A stretch of DNA of 64,000 nt from the NCBI GenBank assembly GCA_020850595.1, contig JADZEK010000016.1, positions 60,334-124,333 of the forward strand, written 5' to 3'. Within the stretch, counting starts at the first letter, position 1. The number at the start of each line of letters is the position of its first letter. The DNA comes from Anaerolineales bacterium. Lineage in GTDB: Bacteria; Chloroflexota; Anaerolineae; Anaerolineales; UBA6663. This document shows positions 9,497-18,422 of the stretch, in pieces. The position numbers and the translations under genes were made by a program. The notes beneath the pieces are model-generated. The model ran no database searches, had not been told where the DNA came from, and worked only from the letters and a program-made list of their open reading frames with translations.

Positions 9497-10474
9497 ATGC
9501 TGGCATTCGTGCTTCGTCGGTTGTTCACCATCCCGCTGGTTTTGGTGCTGGTTCACTTTGCGGGCTTTGGCTATGCCGTGGCGGGCCGCTGGTTTCAACT
9601 TACCCAAGACCCGTTCCGGGTCCTCACGCAAGACCCGCCACCCGTCTGGCCTCAGTACGCCGCCTACGTGCAGGCCGGTCTGGGTGGCGACTGGGGGCGG
9701 CTCCCCGGCGGCAATATCGAGACCGTGCCGCAGGCCCTCGCCCGCACAGCGGTCGCCAGCCTCGGCCTCGTGGCGCTGGCCTTCACCCTGGCCGTCGTGC
9801 TCGGGCTGCTGCTCGGCCTGCTCAGCGTCCGCGCGCACCCGGCCGGTGTCGCCCCCTGGCTCATCCCACTCTCGGCCGTCAGCCTCTCCCTGCCCAGCTT
9901 CTATATCGGCGCCTTGCTGCTCACCGCCTCCATCTACTACCTCTTCAGCGTGCCAGGCGCTAAGCTCCCGTTCCCACTGCGCGGCTATGGGTGGGATATT
10001 CACCTGGTGCTGCCCATCATCGTGCTGATCGTGCGCCCTCTCATGCAAATCGCGCAGGTCACCGCCACCGTCCTCGCCGACGAGTTAGGCAAGCAATACG
10101 TCGTCGCCGGGCGCAGCCTGGGCCACAGTTGGCGGCGCATCCGCTGGAAGACCGCGCTCAAGAACGTCGTCGCGCCGGTCGTACTGGCTGTCAGCGGCGC
10201 GTTTCGGCTCCTGCTGGTCGAGCTTATCCTGGTGGAGTGGCTCTTTGGCTGGCCCGGCCTGGGCCAACTCCTGGCGCAGTCGCTGTTCCGCCCGCAGACC
10301 GCCAGCATGGCCGTGGCCTCAGCTGGGCCGCCGGTCTATCTGTATGCCCCGGTGTTGGCCGGGCTGCTGGCCGTGTTTGCGCTGCTATTCCTATTGGGCG
10401 ACACGCTCGCCAGCGCGCTGGTGCGGCTCATTGATCCGCGCCTTGGCCCTCGCTCGGGTGAGTCGGCGGCCTGA
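9497..10474 (+). CDS. Oligopeptide/dipeptide-type ABC transporter permease (DppB-like)
   Basis: This 325-residue membrane protein begins MLAFVLRRLFTIPLVLV, the usual DppB/OppB N-terminus with a first membrane helix, and has about six membrane segments. The EAA-type coupling loop is visible as VVAGRSLGHSWRRIRWKTAL around residues 200-225, where the ATPase should dock. The FGWPGLGQLL motif is also typical of DppB proteins. Only two permeases occur here; no substrate-binding protein or ATPase gene is nearby, so those parts must be encoded elsewhere. The stop codon overlaps the next start as TGATG, indicating translational coupling. Confidence 0.85.
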   Translation: MLAFVLRRLFTIPLVLVLVHFAGFGYAVAGRWFQLTQDPFRVLTQDPPPVWPQYAAYVQAGLGGDWGRLPGGNIETVPQALARTAVASLGLVALAFTLAVVLGLLLGLLSVRAHPAGVAPWLIPLSAVSLSLPSFYIGALLLTASIYYLFSVPGAKLPFPLRGYGWDIHLVLPIIVLIVRPLMQIAQVTATVLADELGKQYVVAGRSLGHSWRRIRWKTALKNVVAPVVLAVSGAFRLLLVELILVEWLFGWPGLGQLLAQSLFRPQTASMAVASAGPPVYLYAPVLAGLLAVFALLFLLGDTLASALVRLIDPRLGPRSGESAA

Positions 10475-12720
10475 TGGTCCCGTCGCTGCCGAATAACCTC
10501 GCGCCCCGCGCCGCCATCCACCGCGAGCGCCTGCCGCTGGTGCACCTCAACTGGGCGCTGCTGGCCGGCGCGCTGCTGGTCGCGCTGGTGGTCTTTGTCG
10601 CCCTCGCCGGGCCGAAGTTGGCCCCCCACGACCCGCAGGAAACCAACGCCATCCTGCGCGTCGGTACGGCTTGGGTCCAGCCGCCGTTCGCGCCCTTCGC
10701 CGTGCCCGGCTTCCCACTCGGCTCCGACGAGCGCGGCCGTGATATCTACAGCCTGCTGCTCTGGGCGGCGCGGCCCACCCTCGTCCTGGTGGGCCTCGTC
10801 GCGGCCGTGCGCCTGCTGTTGGGCCTGCTCATCGGTCTGGCGGCGGGCTGGTCGGCTGCGCGCCTCGGCCGCTTGCTCGATCTGCTCATCTCCGCCGCGC
10901 TCACCGCGCCGGTGCTCATCGTGGCCTTGGCCGTGGTGGCGGTGCTAGGCGTGCAGGGCGGGCAAGGCCTCTGGGCCTTCATCCTCGGCCTCTCGCTCAC
11001 CGGCTGGGCCGAGACCGCCCGCGTGGTGCGCGAGCTTACCCGCGGCGTGCGCGGCCAGGCCTACGTCGAGGCGGCGCGCGCGTTGGGCGCCACAGACCTG
11101 TACCTGCTGGCCCGCCACGCCCTGCCGCACGTCCTGCCCATGGCCTGGGTCCTGTTGGCGTTTGAGGTCAGCGCTACCATTCTCACCGTCGCCGGCCTGG
11201 GCTTCCTGGGCTACTACACCAACGACGTGTGGATGATGATCTCGGACACAACCGCCCAGCGCTTCGCGGGCCTGCCCGACCTGGGCCAGATGCTGTCCAC
11301 GGTGTCGAGCGACATCTACACTGGCCCATACAAGCTGTTCGCGGCCGGCAGCCTGGTCTTCCTGACCGTGCTCGGCTTCAACCTCCTGGGTGCGGGCCTG
11401 CGCCAGCAGCTCAACGTGGAGCGGGTCCGCCGCCGCACCCAGGTCACCGTGGCGCGCGAGTGGCTTCGCGATGTCGTGGAAGACCATCTGCGTCCCGCGT
11501 TCGACTCGCGTTGGGGGCAGCGGGCGCAACGGGCCGTGGCCATCGCGGCGCTGGCGGTGATTGGCTACTTTGGCGCGCGCGCCTGGCTTGCCCAGCGCGC
11601 CGCGGCGGCCAACACCGGCGCGGCTCTGGCCGTGCCCGGCGGCCACCTGTGGGCCACCGAGCGCCGCGACCCGTATGGCACCAGGACCGTCGGTTACGCT
11701 GGGCCGGTCAGCGCTCCCCGCATGGCCTGGAGCTTCTTGCCCGCCACGCCCACTGTGCTGGTTGGCGGGCCGGCCGTCGCCGCCGATGGCACGGTGTATG
11801 TCCACACCCGCGAGCCTGCGCTCTATGCCCTGAACCCAGCCGACGGGTCAGTGAAATGGAGCGTTGCCCTGGCAGATCTGCCCGTCGGCTCGCCCGCCCT
11901 CGGGCCGGAGGGGCAGGTCTACGTGGCCGGCGAACAGGCGGGCCTCCTGGCCTTCGCCGCGGACGGCGTCCCGCTCTGGCGCCTGCCCGCCACCACCAAC
12001 GGCGAGGCCACCGGCGGCCCGATGGTCGGCCTCGATGGCACGATCTATTACACCATCGCCGGGCAGGTGCAGGCGGTGACACCCGCCGGGCAGCCCCTGT
12101 GGCGCGCCAACGGCTTCACGCGTCGCGTGCCCCGGCCGCCCGCCCTCACCGCCCCGGGCTACTACCTCTACCTGCGTGGGCTTGCGCTGGCCGTGTCTGA
12201 TGGCAGCGCGGTCATCAACAACCATCCTGCGCCCGACCAGATGGTGACGGGCGGCGACGGCCGCGACTACGCGTTGCAGGATAACCTGCTCGCGCCGTGG
12301 ACGACCGACAAGGGCCAGTTGCAAATGGGCGCGCCGCTGCTGTGGGAGTTCGGCAACTACGCCTTTGGCATCCCCACCGACGTGGGCGTGCTGGCCGACG
12401 GCACGGCCTGGTTCGCCTATTTGCCGCAATTCCAAGATGCCCGCTTTGTCTATGTGCGGCCCGACGGCACAGCCACCGGCTTCATCCGGTTTGCCTACGC
12501 GCCGGGTGTTGTCGTCGGCCTCGACGACGCCCAACGCGCCTACATCTGCGGCACGCGCGCGGCCCAGGCCCACTGCCTGGCCGCCGCGCCCGCCGCCGCT
12601 GAGCCGTTGTGGGATGTGGCGCTGCCCGGCGGCACAGTGACGGGCGGGGCCATTGCGCCGGGGCGGCTGTACGTCAGCGTCCTCGAGAGCGGCCTATTTG
12701 CCCTAACCGAGGGCGATTAG
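10474..12720 (+). CDS. DppC-like ABC permease fused to a beta-propeller domain
   Basis: Residues 1 to about 330 form a DppC-type permease with GSDERGRDIYS, several membrane helices and the EAA loop EAARALGATDLYLLARHALP. A further membrane segment near residue 360 leads into a C-terminal half (about 385-748) with repeated blades such as DGTVYVHTREPALYALNPAD, GQVYVAG, DGTIYYTIAG and GRLYVSVL. These resemble PQQ-like/pyrrolo-quinoline propeller repeats. The usual DppC is about 300 residues, so the propeller is an extra domain, probably extracytoplasmic. It may bind the transported ligand or a partner and could stand in for the missing binding protein; that is inference. It is coupled to the upstream permease. 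Confidence 0.85.
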   Translation: MVPSLPNNLAPRAAIHRERLPLVHLNWALLAGALLVALVVFVALAGPKLAPHDPQETNAILRVGTAWVQPPFAPFAVPGFPLGSDERGRDIYSLLLWAARPTLVLVGLVAAVRLLLGLLIGLAAGWSAARLGRLLDLLISAALTAPVLIVALAVVAVLGVQGGQGLWAFILGLSLTGWAETARVVRELTRGVRGQAYVEAARALGATDLYLLARHALPHVLPMAWVLLAFEVSATILTVAGLGFLGYYTNDVWMMISDTTAQRFAGLPDLGQMLSTVSSDIYTGPYKLFAAGSLVFLTVLGFNLLGAGLRQQLNVERVRRRTQVTVAREWLRDVVEDHLRPAFDSRWGQRAQRAVAIAALAVIGYFGARAWLAQRAAAANTGAALAVPGGHLWATERRDPYGTRTVGYAGPVSAPRMAWSFLPATPTVLVGGPAVAADGTVYVHTREPALYALNPADGSVKWSVALADLPVGSPALGPEGQVYVAGEQAGLLAFAADGVPLWRLPATTNGEATGGPMVGLDGTIYYTIAGQVQAVTPAGQPLWRANGFTRRVPRPPALTAPGYYLYLRGLALAVSDGSAVINNHPAPDQMVTGGDGRDYALQDNLLAPWTTDKGQLQMGAPLLWEFGNYAFGIPTDVGVLADGTAWFAYLPQFQDARFVYVRPDGTATGFIRFAYAPGVVVGLDDAQRAYICGTRAAQAHCLAAAPAAAEPLWDVALPGGTVTGGAIAPGRLYVSVLESGLFALTEGD

Positions 12721-12759
12721 GTTTTGTGCAAACTGCCTATGGCGGGGCAGCCCTGACTG

Positions 12760-12768
12760 TGATATAGT
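12760..12768 (+). promoter_or_regulatory. Extended -10 promoter of the SAM-riboswitch transcript
   Basis: TG-A-TATAGT is an extended -10 (hexamer 12763-12768, 5/6). The expected start near 12775 lies just before the aptamer. No good -35 is visible. A 15-nt motif TTTGTGCAAACTGCC (12723-12737) ends 25 nt before the hexamer, the same spacing as a near-identical motif before the aspartokinase -10. Confidence 0.5.
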
Positions 12769-12790
12769 CACCCCAACAACCAAATAGCGT

Positions 12791-12933
12791 ACTCTTATCC
12801 AGAGAGGCGGAGGGACCGGCCCGATGATGCCTCGACAACCTGCTGCTACGGTCAGCGTGACCAGCGGCAAGGTGCCAATTCCGGCAGGTAAGCTTGGTGG
12901 CGCACGTGCCACCTACTTCTGGACGATGAGAGT
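12791..12933 (+). promoter_or_regulatory. SAM-I (S-box) riboswitch aptamer
   Basis: The conserved S-box core is visible in order: CTTATCCAGAGAGGCGGAGG at 12794-12813, GGCCCGATGATGCC (kink-turn region), CAACC, and GGTGCCAATTCC at 12871-12882. P1 closes by ACTCT (12791-12795) with AGAGT (12929-12933). Binding of S-adenosylmethionine stabilises P1 and frees the downstream terminator. The alternative antiterminator is readable: CTTCTGGACGATGAG (12916-12930) is complementary, with a 3-nt bulge, to CTCATCCAGAAG (12962-12973) inside the terminator. High SAM should therefore stop transcription before the sulfur-amino-acid gene that follows. Confidence 0.93.
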
Positions 12934-12953
12934 TGGGCCCGAATCGGCTTTTC

Positions 12954-12985
12954 GACCCCTTCTCATCCAGAAGGGGTCTTTTTTT
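12954..12985 (+). terminator. Riboswitch expression-platform terminator
   Basis: GACCCCTTCT (12954-12963) pairs perfectly over 10 bp with AGAAGGGGTC (12969-12978), loop CATCC, followed by seven T. Its loop and arms overlap the antiterminator partner sequence of the SAM aptamer. Confidence 0.93.
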
Positions 12986-13046
12986 CTCTGACTGATCCCG
13001 ACTGGCCTCTCCTGGATAAGGCGCGACCCTTGTTGCAGGAGCGATC

Positions 13047-14297
13047 ATGGCAGTGCTCGAAGTGTCTGAACCCACCACCTCCCTAAATCATCCCCGCACC
13101 CCGCGGGTGGCCCGTGTGAGCAGTGGCTCGTCCACCGCCGCCGTGCACGCCGGCGCGCAGCACCCGCACGCCTACCACTCGCTGACCATGCCGGTCGTCG
13201 AGACCGCCACCTACACCTTTGAGAACACCGCCGACCTGTGCGCCTTTCAGGAGGCGCGCATGTGGGGCGGCGGCAACGGCCGCGTGGAATACGGCCGCTA
13301 CGGCAACCCCACTGTGGCCGACTGCGAGGCGCGCTTGGCCGCCCTCGACCACGGCGACGCGGCCATCCTCTTCGCCAGCGGCATGTCGGCTATCACCTCG
13401 GTCCTGCTGGCCATGCTGCCCACCGGCGCGCACCTCGTCATCGGCGACGACTGTTATCGCCGTACCCGCCAATTCTGTCTTACCTTCCTCAAGCGCCTGG
13501 GCATTACCACCACCGTCGTGCCCATGGGCGACTTCGCCGCCCTCGAAAACGCCATCCAGCCCAACACCCGCCTGATCGTCTCTGAGTCGCCCACCAACCC
13601 CTACCTGCGCGTGGTAGACCTGGTGCGGCTGGTGGAGATCGCCCAGCGCCACGGCGTCAAGACGCTGATTGACAGCACCTTTGCCACGCCCGTCAACCAG
13701 CACCCGCTCGACTTCGGCGTGGACCTCGTCGTCCACTCGGCTACCAAGTACCTCAGCGGCCACAACGACCTGCTGGCGGGCGTCGTCGTCGGCCGCGCCG
13801 GCCTGGTGGACAGTCTGCGCCAGGCCCTGGGCGTGTTGGGCGGCGTGACCGATCCGCACGCGGCCTCGCTGCTCACGCGCGGCCTCAAGACCCTTGGCCT
13901 GCGCGTGCAGAAGCAGAACGCCAACGGGCAGGCCGTGGCCGAGTTCCTCAGCGCCCACCCACGCGTCAGCCGTGTCTGGTACCCCGGCCTGCCCTCGCAC
14001 CCCGACCATGCCACCGCCCGCGCCCAACTGCTCGGCTATGGCGGCGTAGTGAGCTTTGAGATTGACGGCACGCTCGAAGACACCAGCCGCTTCATTGACG
14101 CGCTGCAAATCCCGCTCATCGCCGCCTCGCTCGGCGGCGTGGAAACGCTCGTGGAGCAGCCCGCGCTCATGTCCTACTACGAACTTTCGACCGAAGAGCG
14201 CCTGGCCGTCGGCATCAAAGACAATCTGGTGCGCCTCTCGCTCGGCATCGAAGACGCCGACGACCTGATCGCCGACCTGGCCCAAGCGCTGGGCTAG
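13047..14297 (+). CDS. metB: Cystathionine gamma-synthase-like PLP enzyme
   Basis: The protein belongs to the Cys/Met-metabolism PLP family (fold type I). YGRYGNPT and the PLP lysine in SATKYLSGHND (about residue 234) are present. The C-terminal stretch SLGGVETLVEQPALMSYYEL followed by IKDNLVRLSLGIED resembles plant cystathionine gamma-synthases closely. That enzyme joins an activated homoserine with cysteine to give cystathionine. O-acyl-homoserine sulfhydrylase or methionine gamma-lyase are alternatives that sequence alone does not exclude. The upstream SAM riboswitch supports a role in methionine synthesis. A ribosome binding site (AGGAG) precedes ATG 13047. Confidence 0.85.
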   Translation: MAVLEVSEPTTSLNHPRTPRVARVSSGSSTAAVHAGAQHPHAYHSLTMPVVETATYTFENTADLCAFQEARMWGGGNGRVEYGRYGNPTVADCEARLAALDHGDAAILFASGMSAITSVLLAMLPTGAHLVIGDDCYRRTRQFCLTFLKRLGITTTVVPMGDFAALENAIQPNTRLIVSESPTNPYLRVVDLVRLVEIAQRHGVKTLIDSTFATPVNQHPLDFGVDLVVHSATKYLSGHNDLLAGVVVGRAGLVDSLRQALGVLGGVTDPHAASLLTRGLKTLGLRVQKQNANGQAVAEFLSAHPRVSRVWYPGLPSHPDHATARAQLLGYGGVVSFEIDGTLEDTSRFIDALQIPLIAASLGGVETLVEQPALMSYYELSTEERLAVGIKDNLVRLSLGIEDADDLIADLAQALG

Positions 14298-14311
14298 CTC
14301 GCGTCGGATGT

Positions 14312-14340
14312 TTGCGCCGCGCCGCGCTTTGTGGTATCCT
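14312..14340 (+). promoter_or_regulatory. Promoter of the histidine operon
   Basis: TTGCGC (14312-14317) and the extended -10 TGG-TATCCT (hexamer 14335-14340) are 17 bp apart. The leader ATG at 14349 comes 8 nt after the hexamer, so the mRNA probably starts at or within a few bases of that codon. Confidence 0.6.
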
Positions 14341-14348
14341 GCCCGCCA

Positions 14349-14420
14349 ATGAACGCCATCACGCTGTTCTGCGCCCACCATCATCACCTGTCTTCTCAGC
14401 CCGACCGGAAGTCAGGATAG
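14349..14420 (+). CDS. hisL: His leader peptide (hisL-type)
   Basis: This 23-codon ORF has four consecutive His codons (14376-14387) in the segment FCAHHHHLSS, then ends QPDRKSG and TAG. It lies about 75 bp before hisG and is followed by a strong terminator. This is the hallmark of ribosome-mediated attenuation of histidine genes. When charged histidyl-tRNA is scarce the ribosome should stall on the His run. The ATG lies 8 nt after the -10 hexamer, so translation is probably leaderless. Confidence 0.9.
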   Translation: MNAITLFCAHHHHLSSQPDRKSG

Positions 14421-14442
14421 CGGCGCTTAACTCGCACCTGCC

Positions 14443-14475
14443 AACCTCCGGTCAACCGACCGGAGGTTTTTTTTT
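14443..14475 (+). terminator. Attenuator terminator of the his operon
   Basis: AACCTCCGGTC (14443-14453) pairs with GACCGGAGGTT (14458-14468) over 11 bp, loop AACC, with nine T (14467-14475). The leader segment GACCGGA (14403-14409, in the Asp-Arg-Lys codons) is identical to part of the 3' arm and can pair with TCCGGTC (14447-14453) as antiterminator. A ribosome on the His codons leaves it free; a ribosome at the stop codon covers it. Confidence 0.9.
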
Positions 14476-14496
14476 GAGCAAAGGATCGGACACCGC

Positions 14497-15486
14497 ATGA
14501 CCCGCACCGAAATTCGCCTGGCGCTGCCCTCCAAGGGGCGGCTGGAGCAGCCCGCGCTGGAGTTCCTGGCCGCCGCCGGCCTGCGCGTGGACAAGCCCAA
14601 CCCCCGCCAATACTTCGCCCGCACGCCCGCGCTGCCCGAGCTGACCGTGCTCTTCCAGCGCCCCGGCGACATCGTCGTCTCGGTGCGCGAAGGCAGCGTG
14701 GATTTCGGCCTGGCCGGCCTCGACGCGGTGGAAGAGCGCCGCGGCGACGACGGGCAGGTAATGATCCTGCACGAGGCCCTGAAGTTCGGTCACTGCGCCC
14801 TGGCCGTCGCCGTGCCGGAAGACTGGCCCGTGACCTCCGTGGCCGAGCTGCCCGCCTACTGCGCCGCGCTGTCACGGCCGGTGCGTATCGCTACCCAGTA
14901 CCCCAACCTCACCGGCAAGTTCCTGCGCGCCCACGGCCTGCCCGACTTCAAGCTCATCGCCGCCGAAGGCACGCTGGAGGTCGCGCCGGTCATTGGCTAC
15001 GCCGACGCCATCGCCGACCTGGTGTCGTCGGGCCAGACCTTGCGCGACAACCGCCTGCGCGTGCTGGAGGATGGCTACATCCTGCGCTCACAGGCGGTGT
15101 TCTTTGCCAACCACGCGGCGCTGCGGGCGCGGCCCGAAGTGCTGGCCGTGGCGCGCCAACTGCTGGAGTACCTGGAAGCCTACCTGCGCGGCCAGGAGCA
15201 CTACGTCATCCTCGCCAACATGCGCGGCGCGACCCCTGAGGCGGTGGCGCAAGCCGTCTTTAGCCAGCCGGAACTGGGCGGTCTCGACGGCCCGACCGTC
15301 TCGCCCGTCTACACCCGCCGCGGCGAGCTGATGTACGAAGTGACCATCGTCGTGCACAAAGACCGCCTGATCCCGGCCGTCAAGGCGCTGCGGGCCGTCG
15401 GCGGCAGCGGCGTGATCGTCTCGCCCGCCACCTACATCTTTGAAGAAGAGCCGGAGCGCGCCCGGAGGCTCAATGAAGATTTGTGA
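14497..15486 (+). CDS. hisG: ATP phosphoribosyltransferase, long form
   Basis: HisG catalyses the first step of histidine synthesis, joining ATP and PRPP. Recognisable parts are LALPSKGRLEQP at the N-terminus and the PRPP-site-like stretch EGTLEVAPVIGYADAIADLV. The C-terminal regulatory (HisG_C) domain begins after about residue 220 and includes YEVTIVVHKDRLIPAVKALR. The 329-residue length shows the long form with a His-binding ACT-like domain, so feedback inhibition is likely besides attenuation. AAAGGA at 14480-14485 is the ribosome binding site. It overlaps hisD by 14 nt. Confidence 0.94.
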   Translation: MTRTEIRLALPSKGRLEQPALEFLAAAGLRVDKPNPRQYFARTPALPELTVLFQRPGDIVVSVREGSVDFGLAGLDAVEERRGDDGQVMILHEALKFGHCALAVAVPEDWPVTSVAELPAYCAALSRPVRIATQYPNLTGKFLRAHGLPDFKLIAAEGTLEVAPVIGYADAIADLVSSGQTLRDNRLRVLEDGYILRSQAVFFANHAALRARPEVLAVARQLLEYLEAYLRGQEHYVILANMRGATPEAVAQAVFSQPELGGLDGPTVSPVYTRRGELMYEVTIVVHKDRLIPAVKALRAVGGSGVIVSPATYIFEEEPERARRLNEDL

Positions 15487-16738
15487 CCGCACCTTGCTGC
15501 GCCGCCGGCCGATTGACGCCGACGACCAATACACGACGCCGGTCGCCGCCATCGTCGCCGACGTGCGCGCGCGCGGCGACGCCGCCTTGCGTGATTACAC
15601 CGCGCGCTTCGACCGCGTACAATTGGACGACCTGCGCGTGCAACACCCCGAACGTGCCCTGGACTTGGTCGTCCCCGACGTATTGGCCGCCCTGCGCGCC
15701 GCCGCCGCCCGCCTGGAGCAGTTCCACCGCCAGCAACCCGTGCACTCCTGGATGACGACGAACATGGGCGGCGTATTGGGGCAGATGGTTTCGCCGCTGG
15801 CGCGCGTGGGCTGCTACGTCCCCGGCGGCACTGCGCCGCTGCCCTCCACCGTGCTGCACACCGTCACCCTGGCGCGCGTGGCCGGCGTCCCCGAAATCGT
15901 GGTGGCCACGCCGCCCAACCCAGACTTTCCCGATAGCGAGTGCGTCAATCCTGTCATCCTGGCGGCGGCCGTCATCGCCGGCGCGACCGAGGTGGTGCGC
16001 GTGGGCGGAGCGCAGGCTATCGCCGCGCTGGCCCATGGCACCGCCAGTCTCCGCCCCGTCTCCAAGATCGTCGGCCCCGGCAACATCTATGTGACGCTGG
16101 CGAAGAAGCTCGTCTACGGCGTGGTCGGCATTGACGGCCTGGCCGGGCCGACCGAGACCGTGGTAGTGGCCGACGCCGAGGCCAACCCCGCCTGGGTAGC
16201 CGCCGACCTGCTGGCACAGGCTGAGCACGACGTGTTGGCCTCGGCCATCTTGCTCACGCCCAGCGAAGCGTTAGCCCGCGGCGTGCAGGCCCAGGTCGCC
16301 GCTCAGGTCGAGCGTCTGACACGCGCCGGCATCATCACCCAGACCTTCGACGCGCGCTCTGGCATCGTGCTCACTCACGACCTGGCCGAGGCCGTGGCGT
16401 TGGCCGATGAGTACGCGCCCGAGCACCTGTGCCTGGCCGTGCGCGACCCGTGGGTCTGGGCGCCGCAGATCAAGCACGCGGGCGGGTTGTTCCTGGGCGA
16501 GCACTCGTTCGAGGTGCTGGGCGACTACGTGGCCGGCCCTAGCCACGTTATGCCCACCGCCGGCAGCGCGCGCTTCGCCTCGCCGCTGAGCGTGCTCGAC
16601 TTCGTGCGCCTTACCAGCCTGGTCGCACTCGACCCGGCCACTACTGCCCGCCTCGCGCCGCACGCCGCCACGCTGGCCCGCGCCGAGCTGCTCGACGCGC
16701 ACGCCAACGCTGCCCTGCGCCGCGTGGAGTCACCATGA
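15473..16738 (+). CDS. hisD: Histidinol dehydrogenase
   Basis: HisD performs the last two steps, oxidising histidinol to histidine with NAD. The protein (421 residues) shows [44 protein letters not shown] and [11 protein letters not shown], followed by [12 protein letters not shown] and YAPEHLCL, all characteristic of the family. The GPSHVMPT segment holds zinc-site residues. ATG 15473 is chosen because GGAGG lies 5 nt upstream and the protein then begins MKICDRTLL; it overlaps the 3' end of hisG. Its own stop overlaps hisC as ATGA. Confidence 0.95.
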   Translation: MKICDRTLLRRRPIDADDQYTTPVAAIVADVRARGDAALRDYTARFDRVQLDDLRVQHPERALDLVVPDVLAALRAAAARLEQFHRQQPVHSWMTTNMGGVLGQMVSPLARVGCYVPGGTAPLPSTVLHTVTLARVAGVPEIVVATPPNPDFPDSECVNPVILAAAVIAGATEVVRVGGAQAIAALAHGTASLRPVSKIVGPGNIYVTLAKKLVYGVVGIDGLAGPTETVVVADAEANPAWVAADLLAQAEHDVLASAILLTPSEALARGVQAQVAAQVERLTRAGIITQTFDARSGIVLTHDLAEAVALADEYAPEHLCLAVRDPWVWAPQIKHAGGLFLGEHSFEVLGDYVAGPSHVMPTAGSARFASPLSVLDFVRLTSLVALDPATTARLAPHAATLARAELLDAHANAALRRVESP

Positions 16739-17832
16739 ACATCGCCGACCTGCTGCGGCCCGACATCGCCGCCATGGAAGCCTACACCCCAATCCTACCC
16801 TTCGAGGTCGTGTCGGCGCGCCTGGGGCGGCAGCCGAGCGAGATCATCAAGCTCGACGCCAACGAGAACCCCTACGGCCCCAGCCCGCGTGTGCGCGCGG
16901 CGCTGGCCAATCTGCCCTGGCCGCACATCTACCCCGACCCGGAAAGCACCGCGCTGCGCGCCGCGCTGGCCCAGGACACCGGCGTGCCCGCGGAGCACCT
17001 GCTGGCCGGCGCGGGGGCCGATGAGCTGATTGATCTGATCATGCGGCTGTTCCTCCAGCCCGGCGACCGGCTCGTAGACCTGCCGCCGACCTTCGGCATG
17101 TACAGCTTTGATGCCGCCGTCAACGGCGCGGAAGTCGTGCGTGTGCCGCGCCGCCCCGATTTCAGTGTGGATGTGGAGGCAGTCGAAGCAGTATTCGATG
17201 CCCCGCCCGTGGGCGGCGCGCCGCCCAAGTTGGTGTTCGTTACCTCGCCCAACAACCCCGATGGTTCGGTGCTGTCCGACGCCGACCTGCGGCGTCTGCT
17301 GGCCCTGCCCGCTGGCATCGTGCTCGACGAAGCGTATGTCGAGTTCCACGGCGCGTCGCGCCTCGGCTGGGTGCGCTCTCACGACAACCTCATGGTGCTG
17401 CGCACGTTCAGCAAGCGCGCCGGGCTGGCCGGCTTGCGCGTGGGGTATGGCGGTTTCCCGCTGGCGCTCATGCCCCACCTGTGGAAGATCAAGCAGCCCT
17501 ACAACGTCAGCGTGGCGGCCACGGCGGCGGCGCTAGCCGCGCTCGCGGACCCAGACTACCTGGCCGCGAGCGTCGCCCGGCTGACGGCCGAGCGCGACCG
17601 GCTGGCGGCGCGGCTGGCCGAGGTGAGTTACCTGCGGCCTTACCCCTCGCGCGCCAACTTCATCCTGTGCCGTGTGGTCGGCCGCGACGCGCGGGCGCTC
17701 AAACTGCGGCTGGAACAAAACGGCATCCTGGTGCGCTTCTTTAACAAGCCCAGCCTGACCGACTGCCTCCGCATATCAGTCGGCAAGCCCGAGCACACCG
17801 ACGCCCTGCTTGCGGCCCTCTTGGGAGGCTAA
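16735..17832 (+). CDS. hisC: Histidinol-phosphate aminotransferase
   Basis: HisC is a fold-type-I PLP aminotransferase that converts imidazole acetol phosphate to histidinol phosphate. The N-terminal [12 protein letters not shown] is diagnostic, as are [19 protein letters not shown] and [11 protein letters not shown], the latter with the PLP lysine at about residue 227. The length of 365 residues is usual. The start overlaps the hisD stop (ATGA), which implies translational coupling within the operon. Confidence 0.95.
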   Translation: MNIADLLRPDIAAMEAYTPILPFEVVSARLGRQPSEIIKLDANENPYGPSPRVRAALANLPWPHIYPDPESTALRAALAQDTGVPAEHLLAGAGADELIDLIMRLFLQPGDRLVDLPPTFGMYSFDAAVNGAEVVRVPRRPDFSVDVEAVEAVFDAPPVGGAPPKLVFVTSPNNPDGSVLSDADLRRLLALPAGIVLDEAYVEFHGASRLGWVRSHDNLMVLRTFSKRAGLAGLRVGYGGFPLALMPHLWKIKQPYNVSVAATAAALAALADPDYLAASVARLTAERDRLAARLAEVSYLRPYPSRANFILCRVVGRDARALKLRLEQNGILVRFFNKPSLTDCLRISVGKPEHTDALLAALLGG

Positions 17833-18420
17833 ATGCGTACCGCTACCATTCACCGCCAAACGCGCGAGACCGACATCACCCTCAGCCTCAACCTGGACGG
17901 CGTCGGGCAGCACGCGATCAGCACCGGCGTGGGCTTCCTCGACCACCTGCTCACGCACGTGGCTGTGCACGGCCTGTTCGATCTCACCATCAACGCCGTG
18001 GGCGACCTGCACATTGACGCCCACCACACCATCGAAGACACCGCGCTGGTGCTCGGCCAGGCCTTCGCCGAAGCGCTGGGCGACAAGGCCGGCCTCGTGC
18101 GCATTGGCTCGGCGTATGTGCCCATGGACGAGGCGCTGGCCTTTGTCGCAGTGGACCTCTCCGGCCGCCCATACAGCGTCATCCAAGCTGGTTGGCATGG
18201 CCCGGCCATCGGCCAGGTGCCGACTACGCTCGTGCCGCACGTCCTCGAGAGTCTGGCTGTCACTGCCAAGGCCAACCTGCATGCCCGCGTGCTCTACGGC
18301 CGCGACGACCACCACCAGGCTGAGGCGCTCTTCAAAGCGCTCGGCCGCGCGCTCGACGCCGCCACGCAGCTTGACCCGCGCCGGGGCGGGGCGGTGCCCT
18401 CCACCAAGGGCGTCATCTAG
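17833..18420 (+). CDS. hisB: Imidazoleglycerol-phosphate dehydratase
   Basis: The 195-residue protein contains the two metal-binding signatures of IGP dehydratase: [14 protein letters not shown] with [14 protein letters not shown], and the later [20 protein letters not shown]. It is the monofunctional form, lacking the HAD histidinol-phosphatase domain found in enterobacterial HisB, so another gene must supply the phosphatase. A strong ribosome binding site, GGGAGG, lies before ATG 17833, directly after the hisC stop. Confidence 0.95.
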   Translation: MRTATIHRQTRETDITLSLNLDGVGQHAISTGVGFLDHLLTHVAVHGLFDLTINAVGDLHIDAHHTIEDTALVLGQAFAEALGDKAGLVRIGSAYVPMDEALAFVAVDLSGRPYSVIQAGWHGPAIGQVPTTLVPHVLESLAVTAKANLHARVLYGRDDHHQAEALFKALGRALDAATQLDPRRGGAVPSTKGVI

Positions 18421-18422
18421 GC

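Noticed and set aside
13083..14387. Long minus-strand open frame (434 codons) opposite the cystathionine gamma-synthase-like gene
   Set aside because: Antisense to a clear PLP enzyme, with Gly/Ala/Val/Arg-rich composition and no recognisable motif.
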